A stretch of DNA of 64,000 bases from Sphingomonas sp. NFR04 (GTDB lineage: Bacteria; Pseudomonadota; Alphaproteobacteria; Sphingomonadales; Sphingomonadaceae), in the NCBI RefSeq assembly GCF_900114095.1, contig NZ_FORV01000002.1, positions 558,001 to 622,000 on the forward strand, written 5' to 3'. Shown piece after piece: positions 61,182 through 64,000 of the stretch. How positions within the stretch are numbered: position 1 is the first letter of the stretch; each line of letters opens with the position of its first letter. A model generated the notes under the pieces. It was given only the letters and a program-made list of their open reading frames with translations. It was not told where the DNA came from and ran no database searches. The translations under genes were made by a program, and so were the position numbers.

Positions 61182-64000
61182 TCAGAACTTGGCGCGGACG
61201 CCGGCCATGAAGCGGCGCTCGTAGATGTTGTTGTAGGCGCGCTCGTCCGGATAGACGATATAATATTTCTCATATTCGCCGGTCAGGTTCTGTCCCTGGC
61301 CGTAGATCGTCACGTTGGGCGTGATGTCGTAGCTGATCGACGCGTCGACATAGTTGGTCGGCGCCTGGTAGAGTTCCGATCCCGTCAAGCCGTTGACGAA
61401 GTTCGACTGGACCGCGCGCTTGGAGCGATAGTTCCACGCGACGCGCGCCTGCAGCCCGTGCGCCTGATAGTAGAGCGCGGCATTGGCCTGGTACTTGGAG
61501 TTATCCTGGAACGGAATGTCCTTGCCCGCCAGATCCTTGTCGCCGGTGCTCGACGGCGAATAGGTGAAGTTCAGGTCATAGCCGAAGTCGCGGACGAAGG
61601 TCGGCATGAAGCCGATATCGCCCAGCGACTGCTTCCACGACGCCTCGACGCCCTTCAGCGTACCGCCGGCGCCCTGGACCAGCGTGTTGATCGGGACGGT
61701 GCGGTTGCGCACCACGCCGTCATTGTCGGGCAGGTCGCTGCGATAGATGATGCCGTTCTGGATGAAGCTCTGCACGTCGATGTAGAAGGCCGCGAGGCTG
61801 AGCATCGAGGCGCGGCCGATATAATATTCGACCGAGGCGTCGAGATTGTCCGCGCGCCACGGATCGAGCTGCGGGTTGCCCGCCTGGCTGCCGCCGGTGA
61901 CGCGGAACAGGCCGGTCGAGGTGTCGATCGCATAGCCCGGAGTCAGACCCCCGCCCCATTGATCGAGGTTGAGCAGCGTCATCGTCCGCGCATAGGCAAG
62001 GCGCAGGCGCAGCTTGGGCGTGAAGTCGAACGCCAGGTTGAACGCCGGCAGCAGATCGGTGAACTCGCGCTGGGTGCGCAGGTCGCCGCCGTCCTGGTTC
62101 GACAGGCCATAGGGCAGCGGGCCGCCGACCACGTTCTGGCGAATGTCGAGCTTGGTGTTGATCACCCGCAGACCGCCATTGCCGCGCACGGTGATGCCGC
62201 CCAGCTCCAGCTCCTTGAAGTTCAGCTGGAAATAGCCGGACCACTGCTTGATGCCGACATCGTAGGAGGCACCGGGATTCAGATGCTCCTGCTCGTTGGG
62301 GTAGAAGCCGTTCTGGAACGCGGCGGCATTGTCCATCGTGTGCGGATCGAGGACATAGACCGCCGGCAGACCGCTGCCCGGCAGGTTGTACGGCTTCACC
62401 TGCCCGTTGAACACCGGATCGGTCGCCTTGCGGGTCAGCCCCGCGGTGTAGAACCGCGTGCCGTCGCCCGCCGAGCAGGTGGAATCGTTGACCGAGACGT
62501 CGAACGCCTTCCACTTGACCAGACAGCCCGCGGCGTTGCTCGCGCCCTGGCCCGCATAGACCGGCGCGACGCGCTCGAACTGGTAATTGTCGACCGAACG
62601 ATCGCTGTAGCGGATGCCGCCGGTGACGTTGAACGTGTCGCTGATGTCATATTCGGCATCGAAGCGACCGACCTTCAGGTCCGCCCGGCGCCGATAATTG
62701 TCCTCCGACGACATCGTCTTCAGCGCGTAATTGGCCGCATTGCCGAGCAGCGAGGTCAGCTGGGTCGGCAGCGTGAAGCTCGGTTCGTCGCCGGTATAGT
62801 CGACGGTCGCGCGGAGCGAGTTGAGGCCGGCCAGCGTGTTCACCGTATAGCCGCCGGGGTTGAAGGCGCGGTCGCCGCCCAACGCCGCGGGATAGTGGCC
62901 GATGCCGCCCGGCTGCCACTGGATGCCGTTGCTCAGGCTGAACTGGAGATAGCTCTGGTCCTGATTCTGCGTGGCCTTGCCGTACAGCCCGCGCAGCGTC
63001 GCCCGGAACTTGCCGCCGTTATCGAAGTGCAGCTCGGCATTGTAGTTCTGCGATTCCGACTTCCACTTGTAGGTCTCGGAGTAGGAATCGAAATTGCCGA
63101 GGTCGTACTGGTACACCTGCGTCGTGTTGACGTGATAGCCGCCCGAAGTCGCGCCGGTATCCTGCGACTTCAGCGGCACGAACTCCGCCGCCTGCCAGTT
63201 CACGTTCTGCATCTGGATGCCGGCGGTGCGGTTATACTGGGTCTGCTTGGTGTAGAAGCCATCGGCGGTGAAGCTCAGCGCGTCGTTGAGCTTGGCCTGG
63301 AACGAGCCGTTCACACCCAGGCGCTGGCGCTGCGTGATACGATTCCACGCGGTGAAGCCCTGCGGCACGATGAACGTGTCGTTGGCATCGCCGTCGCCGT
63401 TGACGTCGATCCCGCCGGCGACCGGCGTTCCGCGCGGCCGCGTGGCGGCGGTGCACCCCGGTGCCTGGGGCGAGAAGCCGCCGCAGCTGGTGGCATCGGC
63501 CAGGCCCTCGTTATGGAGCGCGGCGCCATAGCCTTCCTGAATGCCGTTATGCGAGTTGGACAGGTTGAGGTCCGAATAGGCGCCCGAGACGATGAAGCCG
63601 ACGCGGTCGTTCTGCCAGCCGATCAGGCCGTTGAAATTGGGGTCCCAGCTCTTGGTCTTGTCGCCATAGGAGGCCTCGGCCGTCGCGGCGAGGGTGAGGC
63701 CGCGCTTCAGGTCGAACGGGCGGCGGGTGCGCAGGTTCACCGTGCCGGTGATGCCCGCGTTGAGCAGGTCGGCGGTCGTCGACTTGATCACGTCCGCGCC
63801 CGAGAAGAGCTGTGACGGGATGTCGTTGAAGTTCGGCTGGATCGTGGTGATCGAATTGGCGCCGAGATAGGCCTCGCCGTTGAGCAGCGTCGTCACCTGC
63901 GGCAGGCCGCGGATGTTGATCGCCGCGCCCTCGCCTGCGTCACGGCGGATCTGCACGCCGGTGATGCGCTGGAGCGAGTCGGAGATGGTGACGTCGGGCA
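61182..64000 (-). CDS. TonB-dependent receptor, 5' end beyond the window
   Basis: The frame is open to the window edge: upstream of the first internal GTG it reads PDVTISDSLQRITG, a normal plug-domain sequence, so the gene continues past 64000. At least 939 residues are present, with VQIRRDAGEGAAINIRGLPQ in the plug and a barrel ending VRAKF. The barrel matches large oligosaccharide receptors. The pairing with the halogenase is characteristic of sphingomonads and caulobacters. Confidence 0.92.
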   Translation of the reverse strand, partial: PDVTISDSLQRITGVQIRRDAGEGAAINIRGLPQVTTLLNGEAYLGANSITTIQPNFNDIPSQLFSGADVIKSTTADLLNAGITGTVNLRTRRPFDLKRGLTLAATAEASYGDKTKSWDPNFNGLIGWQNDRVGFIVSGAYSDLNLSNSHNGIQEGYGAALHNEGLADATSCGGFSPQAPGCTAATRPRGTPVAGGIDVNGDGDANDTFIVPQGFTAWNRITQRQRLGVNGSFQAKLNDALSFTADGFYTKQTQYNRTAGIQMQNVNWQAAEFVPLKSQDTGATSGGYHVNTTQVYQYDLGNFDSYSETYKWKSESQNYNAELHFDNGGKFRATLRGLYGKATQNQDQSYLQFSLSNGIQWQPGGIGHYPAALGGDRAFNPGGYTVNTLAGLNSLRATVDYTGDEPSFTLPTQLTSLLGNAANYALKTMSSEDNYRRRADLKVGRFDAEYDISDTFNVTGGIRYSDRSVDNYQFERVAPVYAGQGASNAAGCLVKWKAFDVSVNDSTCSAGDGTRFYTAGLTRKATDPVFNGQVKPYNLPGSGLPAVYVLDPHTMDNAAAFQNGFYPNEQEHLNPGASYDVGIKQWSGYFQLNFKELELGGITVRGNGGLRVINTKLDIRQNVVGGPLPYGLSNQDGGDLRTQREFTDLLPAFNLAFDFTPKLRLRLAYARTMTLLNLDQWGGGLTPGYAIDTSTGLFRVTGGSQAGNPQLDPWRADNLDASVEYYIGRASMLSLAAFYIDVQSFIQNGIIYRSDLPDNDGVVRNRTVPINTLVQGAGGTLKGVEASWKQSLGDIGFMPTFVRDFGYDLNFTYSPSSTGDKDLAGKDIPFQDNSKYQANAALYYQAHGLQARVAWNYRSKRAVQSNFVNGLTGSELYQAPTNYVDASISYDITPNVTIYGQGQNLTGEYEKYYIVYPDERAYNNIYERRFMAGVRAKF

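Overview
The window looks like chromosomal DNA from a high-GC alphaproteobacterium of the sphingomonad type (Sphingomonas or a close relative). The clues are a canonical PEP-CTERM protein, TonB-dependent receptors next to polysaccharide-utilisation genes, a flavin-dependent halogenase beside a receptor gene, the form of gyrA, and heavy use of ATGA/GTGA overlaps. Genus is an inference; there is no rRNA here to fix it.

Region 1 (about 0.1-19.3 kb) is a nearly complete non-flagellar type III secretion system (injectisome). A leftward unit runs lytic transglycosylase, sctV, sctC, sctD, needle candidate, sctI, sctJ, sctK, sctL, sctN, sctO, sctP. A divergent rightward unit runs sctU, a FliO-like gene, sctQ, sctR, sctS, sctT and a small LuxR-type regulator. 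The secretin and the FHA-type SctD separate it from a flagellum. Three single-gene or two-gene units at the edges (a class 3 lipase followed by an ankyrin lipoprotein; a 156-aa unknown; a 211-aa protein with a needle-like tail) each carry a near-identical 17-bp dyad, CTAARCGAWTCGTSKAG, upstream. I read this as the operator of a secretion regulon, possibly bound by the LuxR-type protein. No gatekeeper, classical translocators or obvious chaperones are visible.

Region 2 (19.3-24.7 kb) holds three tandem paralogous exported proteins, two of which end in a PEP-CTERM-like tail, then a lipoprotein, a true PEP-CTERM protein and a comparatively AT-rich non-coding stretch.

Region 3 (24.7-32.1 kb) is housekeeping: tRNA-Pro, a CAU tRNA (probably Ile2), a soluble histidine-kinase-like protein with a decayed ATP-binding domain, an Lrp/AsnC regulator, a TPR-like periplasmic protein, gyrA, a DUF952 gene and tRNA-Glu.

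Region 4 (32.5-42.9 kb) is a tightly overlapping five-gene set: DUF4132, MoxR-type AAA+ ATPase, DUF5682, VWA and SWIM-finger proteins. The order and sizes match the E. coli yehI-yehL-yehM-yehP-yehQ locus, whose function is unknown.

Region 5 (42.9-64 kb) is a uronate-polysaccharide utilisation region: TonB receptor, esterase and GH43; kduI, kduD and a carboxylesterase; a hydratase-like protein, hexuronate-type MFS transporter, a 1265-aa LamG-containing putative polysaccharide-degrading enzyme and a DUF885 protein; then a halogenase and a second TonB receptor cut by the window end. Three copies of a TTGACACCGGTTNCC operator overlap the predicted -35 boxes of the three main transcription units, which points to one LacI-type repressor controlling the whole set.
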